Assembly (NCBI RefSeq): GCF_900100945.1
Contig: NZ_FNCG01000004.1
Coordinates: forward strand, 248,001 to 312,000
Reading direction: 5' to 3'
From: Mucilaginibacter gossypii
GTDB lineage: Bacteria > Bacteroidota > Bacteroidia > Sphingobacteriales > Sphingobacteriaceae
Length of the DNA stretch: 64,000 nt
Shown: piece after piece, positions 35,702 through 43,779 of the stretch
Layout: every line of letters begins with the position of its first letter
Numbering within the stretch: position 1 is the stretch's first letter
Position numbers and translations under genes: made by a program
The notes under the pieces: model-generated
Database searches by the model: none
Told to the model about the DNA's origin: nothing
Seen by the model: the letters and a program-made list of their open reading frames with translations, nothing else

Positions 35702-35740
35702 AAAAGCCGCTTTGCAATCTTGCAAAGCGGCTTTGTTTTT
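35702..35740. terminator. strong intrinsic terminator after DUF1851 / micropeptide B
   Basis: AAAGCCGCTTTGCA and TGCAAAGCGGCTTT form a 14-bp perfect stem around ATCT, with T5 on the plus strand and A-runs on the other side. It serves two convergent units. Confidence 0.9.
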
Positions 35741-35758
35741 CATAGGCAGATGAATATA

Positions 35759-35854
35759 TTAACTGATCAGGTTAGCCAACGCCTGGATAACGGTTACCGT
35801 ATGCTCCTGCAGGGAGATCATAACAGCTATAAGTGGATTGTAGAATGTTTTCAT
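35759..35854 (-). CDS. micropeptide B (31 aa), paralogue of micropeptide A
   Basis: ATG 35854 to TAA 35759 encodes 31 residues: MKTFYNPLIAVMISLQEH, then TVTVIQALANLIS. About 12 of 31 positions equal micropeptide A, including the spaced pattern LI-VM-EH-V-LI, although the DNA has diverged; this argues for selection on the peptide. A perfect terminator lies 19 bp after the stop, so the transcript is short and monocistronic. Like A, it looks like a single hydrophobic helix. Function unknown. Confidence 0.6.
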   Translation of the reverse strand: MKTFYNPLIAVMISLQEHTVTVIQALANLIS

Positions 35855-35871
35855 GATAATGTTATTTGCCG

Positions 35872-35938
35872 CAAAGATGTGCCGTTAGCTCATTGTTTAA
35901 CAGTTATTTTAGGTGAAACGGCATAAAATGTCGGTGAA
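35872..35938 (-). promoter_or_regulatory. regulatory region of micropeptide B
   Basis: Minus strand, 5' to 3': TTCACCG (35938-35932) and TTCACCT (35917-35911), 21 bp apart with TGC in the spacer; CTAACGGCA (35888-35880); then CATCTTTG (35879-35872), one mismatch from the -7 consensus, 17 bp before the ATG. Confidence 0.55.
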
Positions 35939-35977
35939 CGAGTTTCAGGTAAGGGAGAAGCGCTTTTAAACAAGCTT

Positions 35978-36691
35978 CTACGACCAAAAACCCTGTATCC
36001 TGATCTGGCTTGACGGGTACCCCTGCAGTTTTAATAATTTACGTAATTCGCCAACCATGGTATGGTTGCCGGCAATGTAAAATACTGAATGTTCAAGGTT
36101 ATACTGTTGTTCCATTACCCACTGGATGAGGCTGTGGTGGCCGTATACATCATTACGTTCAATAGGCTTTAAGGGCGATTTGAAATACTCTCCAAACAAA
36201 CCCCTGTGATTTTCATCCGCCATAACTATAGCGCCCGAAAAACGCGTTGCGGGTAATACCATTTGCTGTAAGGCCAGCATATGCCCCATGCTGCTTTCAT
36301 CGCCAAGGCCTATTATAGCCGGGGTACCGGCCGGTGCGTGCCGGGTAGAACGGATTTTTAAATAGCGTACGGTATCGTTTTTTTGAAGTTGTTTAGCCCA
36401 TTTACTGCCGGGGCCGCTATGAGCAGCATCAACATACAGAGTGCAGGTGCTGGTTTCGGCATCCCAGCCGGCTGGGGTATAATCGCGATAGGTGAGGTTA
36501 TCAACTTTTATTTTTATGTAGGGTATTTCGTGCCAGCTTTGCATATCGGCCTGTGGTAAGTGCAAGTCGATCTCAATCATGGTCGACGGCTCCCAGTGCC
36601 TTACTTCAAGCACCCTGCCGCTTTGTAAAAGTTGGTTTTCAAACAAGCTGCCAGCCTTTCTTTTTAATTTATGAAGAGTGGATGTTTCCAT
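35978..36691 (-). CDS. siderophore-interacting protein (FAD/NAD(P)H ferric reductase)
   Basis: A 237-aa SIP-family flavoprotein (ViuB-like): N-terminal FAD-binding barrel with VDNLTYRDYTPAGWDAETST and a C-terminal nicotinamide domain (IIGLGDESSMGHMLALQQMV, then SVFYIAGNHTMVGELRKLL). These reductases release iron from ferric siderophores in the cytoplasm. The ATG at 36691 gives METSTLHKLKRKAG; the longer frame to 36871 runs into the AraC gene and is rejected. The AraC regulator gene lies 76 bp upstream on the same strand. Confidence 0.9.
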   Translation of the reverse strand: METSTLHKLKRKAGSLFENQLLQSGRVLEVRHWEPSTMIEIDLHLPQADMQSWHEIPYIKIKVDNLTYRDYTPAGWDAETSTCTLYVDAAHSGPGSKWAKQLQKNDTVRYLKIRSTRHAPAGTPAIIGLGDESSMGHMLALQQMVLPATRFSGAIVMADENHRGLFGEYFKSPLKPIERNDVYGHHSLIQWVMEQQYNLEHSVFYIAGNHTMVGELRKLLKLQGYPSSQIRIQGFWS

Positions 36692-36767
36692 GGTGTAGTG
36701 TTTTGATACTACAAAGAAACATTGAATTTTAGCCTCCTGAAATAGTAAATTCGGGGTAAATATTGGA

Positions 36768-37616
36768 TTATTTATGGTGTTTGTCCCTGAACTCAAGTGG
36801 GGTAATGCATGCAGCTTTTTTAAACAGCCGGGAAAAATAGGTATGGTCATCATAGCCCAGTGCATGCGCAATCTCCTTTACGTTGAGGCCGCTGTAATAC
36901 AGTAATCTTTTTGCTTCCAGCATTACTTCCTGAGTTATCCAGTAACTTACCGGGAAACCGGTGGTTTTCTTTAAAACCTCGTTAAGATATGATTCGGAAA
37001 CATTAAGCATACCCGCGTATGCCGAAGGGCCTTTAATTGTGCGCACATGCCTCAACAACAACTTTTTAAACTGATGTGAAATTTGTGCCGGCCTTGAAAG
37101 CTGCTTTTCGGGCGTATAAACATTACTGAAAGTGGCTGCTGCCATGCCGGTAAATGATTGTATGAGCGATTGCAAAACCGGCAAAAAGAAAGCGCTGTTA
37201 TCATCTTCACTATTTTTTTCGCGCAACAGGCAAAGGAGCTGCTGGTATTGCTTTAATTCAATATCGTTGAGCTGATAAGGCTGTTGCAAAAAAAGCTGGT
37301 TTTCAAAAATATTGCGGAAGTCGGCCGGAATATGCTGTGAATCGATGGCTACATACCAGCCGGCGGCAAGTGCATTATTTATCCGGTGATGTACCTGTCC
37401 TGGCAGAATATAATAAAATGTGTTTTCGCAAAAATGAACTTCGTTAAAATCTATCATCAGCGATGCTGATCCGTTTTCAATCAAAAAAAACAGGTAATGA
37501 TCGTCGCGATGGGCGCCCATCGGCACTTTTTTTGAATCTTCGCCGCTTTCAAAGTGCCTGATTTCAAAGCCTATGTTTGATCGTTCATGTAGCTGGTGTA
37601 CAGGGATATCTTTCAT
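36768..37616 (-). CDS. AraC-family regulator, probably of iron uptake
   Basis: The 282-aa protein has an N-terminal cupin-like sensor (about 20-140: HRDDHYLFFLIENGSASLMI) and a C-terminal AraC domain with AHALGYDDHTYFSRLFKKAA as the second HTH. The gene next to it encodes a siderophore-interacting protein, so it likely governs that gene. It could respond to iron or a siderophore; no Fur box is recognisable upstream. Confidence 0.9.
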   Translation of the reverse strand: MKDIPVHQLHERSNIGFEIRHFESGEDSKKVPMGAHRDDHYLFFLIENGSASLMIDFNEVHFCENTFYYILPGQVHHRINNALAAGWYVAIDSQHIPADFRNIFENQLFLQQPYQLNDIELKQYQQLLCLLREKNSEDDNSAFFLPVLQSLIQSFTGMAAATFSNVYTPEKQLSRPAQISHQFKKLLLRHVRTIKGPSAYAGMLNVSESYLNEVLKKTTGFPVSYWITQEVMLEAKRLLYYSGLNVKEIAHALGYDDHTYFSRLFKKAACITPLEFRDKHHK

Positions 37617-37784
37617 TTTGCAGGGTAGTTATTGTATTATGGTAACGCGATCTTTAACCGGGAGGTACATTTTCTCCAGGCCAAGGAATTTATTTTATAT
37701 AGAATCTGTTAATTTATTCAGCTAAATTAACTTTTGGCTTTGTGCATTCTGCTTTCAGCTATATAATTACAATAATTCGGGGAT

Positions 37785-38111
37785 TTATTTACCGCCATCA
37801 ACCAGTGCATAAATCTCCTGCATATAAATAGCTTCATCCATTGCAACATGAAAGTCTTCCCACTCATCAACAGTAAAGGTAAGCTGGATATCATTGACCG
37901 GCGTACGCATCACCACGCGTTCCTGTCCGTCGGGAAATGGGAAAGAATGATCACCGAAATCAAGATCGATAGCGAAATTTTTAAACTGGATAAATTGATC
38001 GGGTGTAAAGCTAAGGATCAGGTTATGGTGCCATATAAATAGGCATTGGCATTCGGAGCAACGGCTTACTACCGATGTTCCCTTTTGGCTGAGTATTTTA
38101 GCATCGCACAT
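37785..38111 (-). CDS. DUF6686-like small protein with Cys-x-x-Cys
   Basis: A 108-aa cytosolic protein that begins MCDAKILSQKGTSVVSRC and continues SECQCLFIWHHNLIL. The Cys-x-x-Cys-x-Cys cluster followed by WHHN suggests metal binding. It ends DEWEDFHVAMDEAIYMQEIY. I believe this is the Bacteroidota family DUF6686; function unknown. The position between iron-related genes is consistent with a metal role, which is inference only. Confidence 0.65.
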   Translation of the reverse strand: MCDAKILSQKGTSVVSRCSECQCLFIWHHNLILSFTPDQFIQFKNFAIDLDFGDHSFPFPDGQERVVMRTPVNDIQLTFTVDEWEDFHVAMDEAIYMQEIYALVDGGK

Positions 38112-38427
38112 AAATTCCGGTAATTAAAAATGAATTGGTGCCTGCTCTGCTGATTAAATGTTTGATATAAACAATTAAACTACAGAACAGGACTTTATAT
38201 TTTAAGCATTAATAATCAATAATTGTTAATGGGCTGGCGGCTTCTGTGTTGCGCAAGTGTATTAACAGCAACAAAGAAATACGTTATTTAGAATAAATCC
38301 AAATAAAAATAAAGAAAACTCCAAAAAGCATTCAGAATTAAATACTTTGAGTTTATTTTTTTTAATATATGACCTATTATATCCCTGAAATTTGTGTAGC
38401 ATTGCTGTTGTTTAGACTGATTATTGA
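38112..38427. other. 316-bp AT-rich divergent intergenic region
   Basis: It presumably carries promoters for the divergent genes at 38111 and 38428, but no exact TAnnTTTG box, palindromic repeat or reading frame is apparent. A run of T at 38354-38362 is the main feature. Confidence 0.4.
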
Positions 38428-38982
38428 TTGAAAAAGACCTTTGCCATTGTAATGTTAGTTACCCATATGCTCAATTTGCTGGGGTACATGGCGCTTAATC
38501 AATATTTTTTTAACAGATCAAACAAAGTAATTGCCCGGCAAATTGCCAGGGGTAAATATGATACGCGCGATCTCATTGAAATTAAGATTGGCCAAAACCT
38601 GCCCTTTATACATGATTGGGACAGTTATGTGAATGTTTCTGGGCAGTTACAGTTGGATGGTGTTTCGTACAACTATGTAAAACTAAGGGTTACCCGCGAT
38701 ACGCTGTATGTGCAGTGCATTCCCAACTATGAAACTACCAGGTTGCTGAATGAAAATGTGATCTGCGCTAAAAAGCTATATAGTAAACCTATCAGCAAAC
38801 GCACACATGAATCATCAGAAAAAAAATTGGGTAGCGACGCTAAGTATAATTACCCTGAAATTTCATACGCTTTTATAAAACCGGCAGAGCCTGTTCAGCC
38901 TCCCGGCACATTTATTTATATAAGTATACCTGATGCTGTTGTATCTGTCGGCGGTCGGCCTCCGGAAATGGCGCTTGCCTAA
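38428..38982 (+). CDS. membrane-anchored hypothetical protein upstream of a TonB receptor
   Basis: The 184-aa product starts from TTG (TTGAAAAAGACC) with an N-terminal helix (FAIVMLVTHMLNLLGYMALN). A soluble domain of mixed strands follows (YVNVSGQLQLDGVSYNYVKL, then DTLYVQCIPNY). No motif is recognised. It lies 138 bp before the FecA-like receptor on the same strand and may be an accessory protein of that system. Confidence 0.6.
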   Translation: MKKTFAIVMLVTHMLNLLGYMALNQYFFNRSNKVIARQIARGKYDTRDLIEIKIGQNLPFIHDWDSYVNVSGQLQLDGVSYNYVKLRVTRDTLYVQCIPNYETTRLLNENVICAKKLYSKPISKRTHESSEKKLGSDAKYNYPEISYAFIKPAEPVQPPGTFIYISIPDAVVSVGGRPPEMALA

Positions 38983-39120
38983 ATTATATCCGGTAATTAA
39001 CTTGTTCCCTCAATCTTGATAACTCGCATTGATATGCCTGTAATACGCTGCGCGTATGCATTGCCCGTTAATCATTATTGTGCCTGAGCAGCATCCCCCA
39101 AAATCTTTTTATTTGAATAA

Positions 39121-41304
39121 ATGAATACCCTTTATAAAATTTCATTACCCGTGCTATTTATGTGTTGCGCGGGCTTTGCCCGGGCACAGCATAAAAGCGT
39201 TAAAGATACCCTGCAGCTTGACAGTGTTATTATTAAAGAAAGCAGGCTAAAACATTTGCCCAATGTATCCGGTACCAACATTTTTGCCGGGAAAAAAACC
39301 TTTGATATTTTTCTTGACGCCGGAAAAGCAAACTTGGCTAATAATAATGCCCGTATGACCTTTGCAAAAATTCCCGGCGTTAACATCTGGGAGATGGACG
39401 GTGCCGGTTTACAGCTCAATATCGGTACCCGGGGTACGGACACCCACCGCTCTATCGAAACCAATGTCAGGCAAAATGGCTATAACACCAACTCGGATAT
39501 GTTTGGCTATCCCGAAAATCATTATAATGTGCCATTCCAGGCGGTAAGCGAAATTCAGATAGTGCGAGGTTCGGCGGCATTACAATTTGGCAGCCAGTTT
39601 GGCGGCATGGTTAACTTCAAACTTAAAGAAGGCGACAGCACTAAGGTGCTGGGTTTTGAAAGCGAACAATCGGCCGGTTCAAACAGGTTTTTCAATTCGT
39701 ATAACGCCATTGGCGGCAAAGCGGGCAAGGTTAGTTATTATGCTTTTTACAGCGCCCGCACCGGCGACGGCTGGCGGCCTGATGCCACTTTTAACTCCCG
39801 CGCTTACTACGCCAGCCTCAAATACCAGTTTAATGATCAGGGCAGCATAGCTTTCCAGTTTTCACGATCAGATTACAGGCAGCAAATAGCCGGTGGTTTA
39901 ACCGACGTACAATTTGAAGCAAACAATCGTCAGTCGACCCGTGCGCGTAATTTTTTTAATCCTGAAATTAATGTCCCGGCATTGTTGTTCAATTACCGGT
40001 TTGATAAAAATACCAGGCTGGAAGTTACCTCGCATGTACTGTTTGGTCAGCGTAATAGTGTGCAGTTCATTAACACGGCCAATATACCTGATACAGTTAA
40101 TACAAGTTTGAAAACGTTTAATCCGCGCCAGGTCGACCGTGATTATTATGCCGGTTTCACTACCGAAGCCCGCTTGCTGCATACGTACAAACTCGGTAAT
40201 CTCAGCAGCTCGTTTACCGCAGGTATAAGGTATTTTGAAGAAACTACCAAACGTAAGCAAAAAGGCACAGGCACGGCAGCATCTGATTTTGACCTGCGCC
40301 TGGTTAAAGATTATGGCATCGACCTGAGATTGCATACTTTAAACTATGCAGCCTTTGCCGAAAATATGTTCCAGCTAACTCAGGCATTTACAGTTACCCC
40401 CGGTATGCGTTTTGAGCAGATCAATACCACTACTTCGGGTGTTATTGTAAACCGTACGGTGCCTGTAAGCTATAAGGATAATCGCAACTTTCCGCTGTTT
40501 GGTACTGGTTTGCAATACCAGTTTGCCGGCGGAAACCAGCTTTACGGTAATATTGCACAGGCTTACCGCCCTTATATTTATGCTGCCGTTACCCCGGCAG
40601 ATCAGTTGACCATTATCGATCCGAACATCAAGGACAGCAAAGGTTATGATGCCGACCTGGGTTACCGCGGCCATATCAGCACAGTATTTAGTTTTGATGT
40701 TAATGCTTTTTACGTTTACTACGGAAACAGGGCAGGTACATTGACCCAAACTGATGCCAATAACGTAACCCATCTTTACATGACCAACATTGGTAATGGC
40801 GTGGCTAAAGGTATTGAGGCCTTTACCGAAGTTTCGCTGATCCGCCCGTTTGATAAATCTTCGGGGAGTGATCTCCGTGTGTTCAATTCGCTATCGTACA
40901 CGCATGGTCGTTACACCAGTGGTTCTATCAATCAAAATGGTAAAAATGTAAGTTTGAAGGATAACAACCTGGAAGGCACTCCCTATTGGATAGACCGTGC
41001 AGGTTTAACGTTTTTAAGCGGCCATGTAAGCAGCACACTGCAATACAGCTATGTAGGAAAAAGCTTTAGTGATGCCAATAATACTACTTTTAATGCCACA
41101 GGCGCTACCGGCATAGTGCCCGCGTATCATTTGTTCGACTGGGCTTTCAATTATGGTTTTCTAAAAAACTACCATCTCACAGCCAGTGTGAACAACTTAT
41201 TTAACGCTAAATATTTTACACGCCGTATTAACATGTACCCCGGACCGGGCATTTTACCGGCCGACGGGCGTACGTTTAATATTGGGTTTGGCGTGAAAAT
41301 ATAG
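39121..41304 (+). CDS. TonB-dependent receptor, FecA-like
   Basis: The 727-aa receptor has a signal peptide (MNTLYKISLPVLFMCCAGFA, cleavage after RAQ), no CarboxypepD_reg or secretin-like signalling domain, a plug containing IQIVRGSAALQFGSQFGGMV and a C-terminal barrel ending FNIGFGVKI. The overall type is ferric-citrate/siderophore receptor. Nearby are a siderophore-interacting reductase and an AraC regulator on the opposite strand, so iron-siderophore import is the likely job. The lack of a signalling domain means regulation is not by a FecI/FecR route. Confidence 0.9.
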   Translation: MNTLYKISLPVLFMCCAGFARAQHKSVKDTLQLDSVIIKESRLKHLPNVSGTNIFAGKKTFDIFLDAGKANLANNNARMTFAKIPGVNIWEMDGAGLQLNIGTRGTDTHRSIETNVRQNGYNTNSDMFGYPENHYNVPFQAVSEIQIVRGSAALQFGSQFGGMVNFKLKEGDSTKVLGFESEQSAGSNRFFNSYNAIGGKAGKVSYYAFYSARTGDGWRPDATFNSRAYYASLKYQFNDQGSIAFQFSRSDYRQQIAGGLTDVQFEANNRQSTRARNFFNPEINVPALLFNYRFDKNTRLEVTSHVLFGQRNSVQFINTANIPDTVNTSLKTFNPRQVDRDYYAGFTTEARLLHTYKLGNLSSSFTAGIRYFEETTKRKQKGTGTAASDFDLRLVKDYGIDLRLHTLNYAAFAENMFQLTQAFTVTPGMRFEQINTTTSGVIVNRTVPVSYKDNRNFPLFGTGLQYQFAGGNQLYGNIAQAYRPYIYAAVTPADQLTIIDPNIKDSKGYDADLGYRGHISTVFSFDVNAFYVYYGNRAGTLTQTDANNVTHLYMTNIGNGVAKGIEAFTEVSLIRPFDKSSGSDLRVFNSLSYTHGRYTSGSINQNGKNVSLKDNNLEGTPYWIDRAGLTFLSGHVSSTLQYSYVGKSFSDANNTTFNATGATGIVPAYHLFDWAFNYGFLKNYHLTASVNNLFNAKYFTRRINMYPGPGILPADGRTFNIGFGVKI

Positions 41305-41309
41305 CCCGG

Positions 41310-41403
41310 GCTCCAAAACCTCTCAAGAGAGGGGGAGTGCTTAAAGTGTTCAACGGCATTTCTTCAAAAGTCCTCTTCTTTTGGAGCGGATTTAGGTGAG
41401 GCC
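41310..41403. repeat. diverged CCTCTCAAGAGAGG-type repeat
   Basis: CCAAAACCTCTCAAGAGAGG and GTCCTCTTCTTTTGGAGCGG followed by TTAGGTGAGG repeat the theme of 23732-23815. Confidence 0.5.
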
Positions 41404-41407
41404 TAAC

Positions 41408-41447
41408 AAAACGGCCCTTCAAATTAATGGAGGGCCGTTTTATTTAT
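41408..41447. terminator. bidirectional terminator
   Basis: AAAACGGCCCT and AGGGCCGTTTT form an 11-bp perfect stem around 12 nt, between the convergent receptor and response-regulator genes. Confidence 0.85.
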
Positions 41448-41462
41448 ACTGATAAGGATTGC

Positions 41463-41831
41463 TTACTTGATATGCTTTTTTACGATCTCTGAAAGAGATG
41501 TCAGATCAAATGGCTTGGCAAGGTACCCATCGGCGTTACCGGCTTTGGCAATTTCTTTGATATTGCTCACGGCCGAAATAATGATCACGGGGATGTGGCT
41601 GGTAGCCGGATTGTCTTTTATACTTTTACTTAGCTGTTGCCCGTTGGCGTCACTGCTCCAATCGGTAAGCCAGTTATCAAGCAAAATAAGGTCGGGGTTA
41701 ATAGTAGTCAGGGTACGCAGGATTCGGGCATTGTCGGATTGTACTACTTCGTAACCTTCTTCCTCCAATACATACACCACGGTATCGCGAATATCTTTAT
41801 CGTCCTCTATAACTAAAACCTTTTTTGCCAT
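41463..41831 (-). CDS. single-domain response regulator
   Basis: A 122-aa CheY-like receiver: acidic pair in VIEDDKDIRD, phosphoacceptor Asp in LILLDNWLTDW, switch Ser in VIIISAVS and conserved Lys in YLAKPFDL. Between the phosphoacceptor and the conserved Gly (SDANG) the loop is about four residues longer than in CheY. There is no output domain, so it acts through protein contacts. No sensor kinase is nearby. Confidence 0.88.
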   Translation of the reverse strand: MAKKVLVIEDDKDIRDTVVYVLEEEGYEVVQSDNARILRTLTTINPDLILLDNWLTDWSSDANGQQLSKSIKDNPATSHIPVIIISAVSNIKEIAKAGNADGYLAKPFDLTSLSEIVKKHIK

Positions 41832-41963
41832 AAGCTTGATTGCTTTATACTTTATTAAAGCACCTTCTTTTTGAAGCTGCTGTGTTTAAGTACATAACAA
41901 TCAAATACCCGGTATTTGTTTTAGTTATAGTATTAAATAAAAAATATATTATTTAATTAAATG

Positions 41964-42545
41964 TTAACCAGCAACGGTATTGTAGCATGCCCGGCAGCGG
42001 GGCTCATAGCTTTCCTTCTCGCCTAATAATATTTTTGAATTATCATGTACCAGGCGGTACGAGTATTGGGCCGGGTTGCCGCACCTTACGCAAACGGCCT
42101 GCAGTTTCGTTACCGATTCGGCAATGGCCATAATGTTGGGCATAGAGCCAAATGGACGGCCCTTAAAATCCATGTCCAAACCGGCTACAATTACACGTAC
42201 GCCGCGGTTGGCCAATACGGTACATACCTCGGGGAGTTCATCGTCAAAAAATTGCGCTTCATCAACACCTATCACATGGGCATCACTGGCCAGCAGTAAG
42301 ATAGCCGAAGCGCTATCAACCGGGGTAGAGGTTATTTTGCTGGCATTGTGCGAAATAATGGCATCTTCGCCATAACGGGTATCGGCTTTGGGGCTAAAAA
42401 TCTCAACCTTAAGCTTGGCAATGCGGGCACGGTTAAGCCTCCTGATCAGCTCTTCGGTTTTGCCCGAGAACATTGATCCGCAGATAACCTCAATACTGCC
42501 GCCTACTTCGCTTTTACGCCTGAAAACCTCTTCGTGATATACCAT
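41964..42545 (-). CDS. tdk: thymidine kinase
   Basis: A type II thymidine kinase of 193 aa that phosphorylates thymidine with ATP. P-loop GSMFSGKTEELIRRL, catalytic region VDEAQFFD, lasso with the structural zinc site (CVRCGNPAQYSYR, then CRACYN). All features are standard. It is divergent from the Pro/Glu-rich protein gene, sharing a 73-bp promoter region. Confidence 0.95.
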   Translation of the reverse strand: MVYHEEVFRRKSEVGGSIEVICGSMFSGKTEELIRRLNRARIAKLKVEIFSPKADTRYGEDAIISHNASKITSTPVDSASAILLLASDAHVIGVDEAQFFDDELPEVCTVLANRGVRVIVAGLDMDFKGRPFGSMPNIMAIAESVTKLQAVCVRCGNPAQYSYRLVHDNSKILLGEKESYEPRCRACYNTVAG

Positions 42546-42584
42546 TTATGACTTTTATAGTCGGCAAATATCAGAATTTAATCC

Positions 42585-42592
42585 TATTTTTG
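42585..42592 (+). promoter_or_regulatory. -7 promoter box of the 42619 gene
   Basis: TATTTTTG, exact TAnnTTTG, 26 bp before the ATG. Confidence 0.4.
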
Positions 42593-42618
42593 GTAAGCAT
42601 TTTCCTAACATTGAGGCC

Positions 42619-43692
42619 ATGAAGCAAATGGATGTATTTAAAAAGATAGGTGGGATTTTAAAAGAGCTTAATGATCAATACGACTACCTTGCAGCTGATC
42701 CCAGCGAACTTAACGAGCTTGAATTAGAACTTTTTGTAGCCAATGCCCATTTTTTAAAAGACCATGCCGAAATACTGCGTCGCATCAACGAGCGCACGGC
42801 AGCTCCTTCACTGCTTGCAGAAAAAAACCAGCCGGCAGCTGAAGAACATACACCGGTAACTCTGGTGTTACCTCCCGCTCCGGTGCCGGTAACGCCTCCG
42901 CCTGCAAAGGAGGAAGCCTTGCATGAGCAGCGCTTTTTTGAACCGGTAGTACAACAGCACATCCCTGTGCCGGTTGATAACATAGAACTTACCAGCGATG
43001 CTGAACCACCAGCTCCGGTGCCGTTTAACCCGGTAAAAATAGAGGTGATCAACCCCGCGCCCGAAATAAAGGAAACGCCCGAACCGCAAATAAATATCGC
43101 TGCCGAAAAAGATACGGATACTTATTCATTTCAACAGGAAATTCCTGAAGGAAGCAGCTTTGAACTAAATTTAAACGAGGCTGATACCTGGGATGATGAA
43201 GCTGACAGGTTTGAGCAGGAAGAGCTGATTGGTGAACTTCCCGAAAAGCCGGTGGAAGTAATACCCATAGCCGAACAGCCAAAGCCCGTGCCGGTAATTG
43301 AGCCCGTAAAACCCGCAGCAGAGCCTGTTGTTGCTACAGCTCCTTCGGCAGATACAGGTAGCAGCCAGCAGGTACTGACCTTTAATCAAAGGATGATGGC
43401 CCAAAAAGCCGAGAAAGCTAACAACGCGGCAAGCACCACTGCCGAGCTGCCGGTTACCGATCTTAAATCGGCCATAAACCTGAATGATAAGCTGCTTTAT
43501 ATAAAAGATCTGTTTAATGGTTACAGCCTGGCCTATAGTGAAGCTATTGAGATAGTAAACCGCTTTAACACTTTTGAAGAAGCCGAACGCTTCCTGAAAA
43601 CAAACTACGTAGTTAAAAATAACTGGGAAAGTAAAGCATCAACAGCCGATAAGTTTTACGCTTTGTTACGACGGAGATATCCTGCTTCGTAG
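42619..43692 (+). CDS. hypothetical protein with Pro/Glu-rich linker
   Basis: The 357-aa protein has a conserved-looking N-terminal helix (FKKIGGILKELNDQYDYLAA, to about residue 65). A long Pro/Val/Glu-rich disordered linker follows (about 70-265, for example VTLVLPPAPVPVTPPPAKEE). A C-terminal helical domain (ITDLKSAINLNDKLLYIKDL with one change; ends YALLRRRYPAS) closes the protein. No enzymatic motif. It lies between tdk and the rod-shape genes but is transcribed away from tdk. The two-folded-ends architecture suggests a tether or scaffold. Confidence 0.65.
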   Translation: MKQMDVFKKIGGILKELNDQYDYLAADPSELNELELELFVANAHFLKDHAEILRRINERTAAPSLLAEKNQPAAEEHTPVTLVLPPAPVPVTPPPAKEEALHEQRFFEPVVQQHIPVPVDNIELTSDAEPPAPVPFNPVKIEVINPAPEIKETPEPQINIAAEKDTDTYSFQQEIPEGSSFELNLNEADTWDDEADRFEQEELIGELPEKPVEVIPIAEQPKPVPVIEPVKPAAEPVVATAPSADTGSSQQVLTFNQRMMAQKAEKANNAASTTAELPVTDLKSAINLNDKLLYIKDLFNGYSLAYSEAIEIVNRFNTFEEAERFLKTNYVVKNNWESKASTADKFYALLRRRYPAS

Positions 43693-43779
43693 CGGTTTAG
43701 TTCATAGTTGATGGTTCATGGTGAAGACGATTTTAGAGGTACCCCAACTTTCTGACTTACGGACTTCTGGCTAAAATTA

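Noticed and set aside
35720..35926. A 68-codon plus-strand frame over the micropeptide B region.
   Set aside because: It starts inside the terminator hairpin and runs antisense to a frame that has a paralogue; the minus-strand frame explains the conservation.
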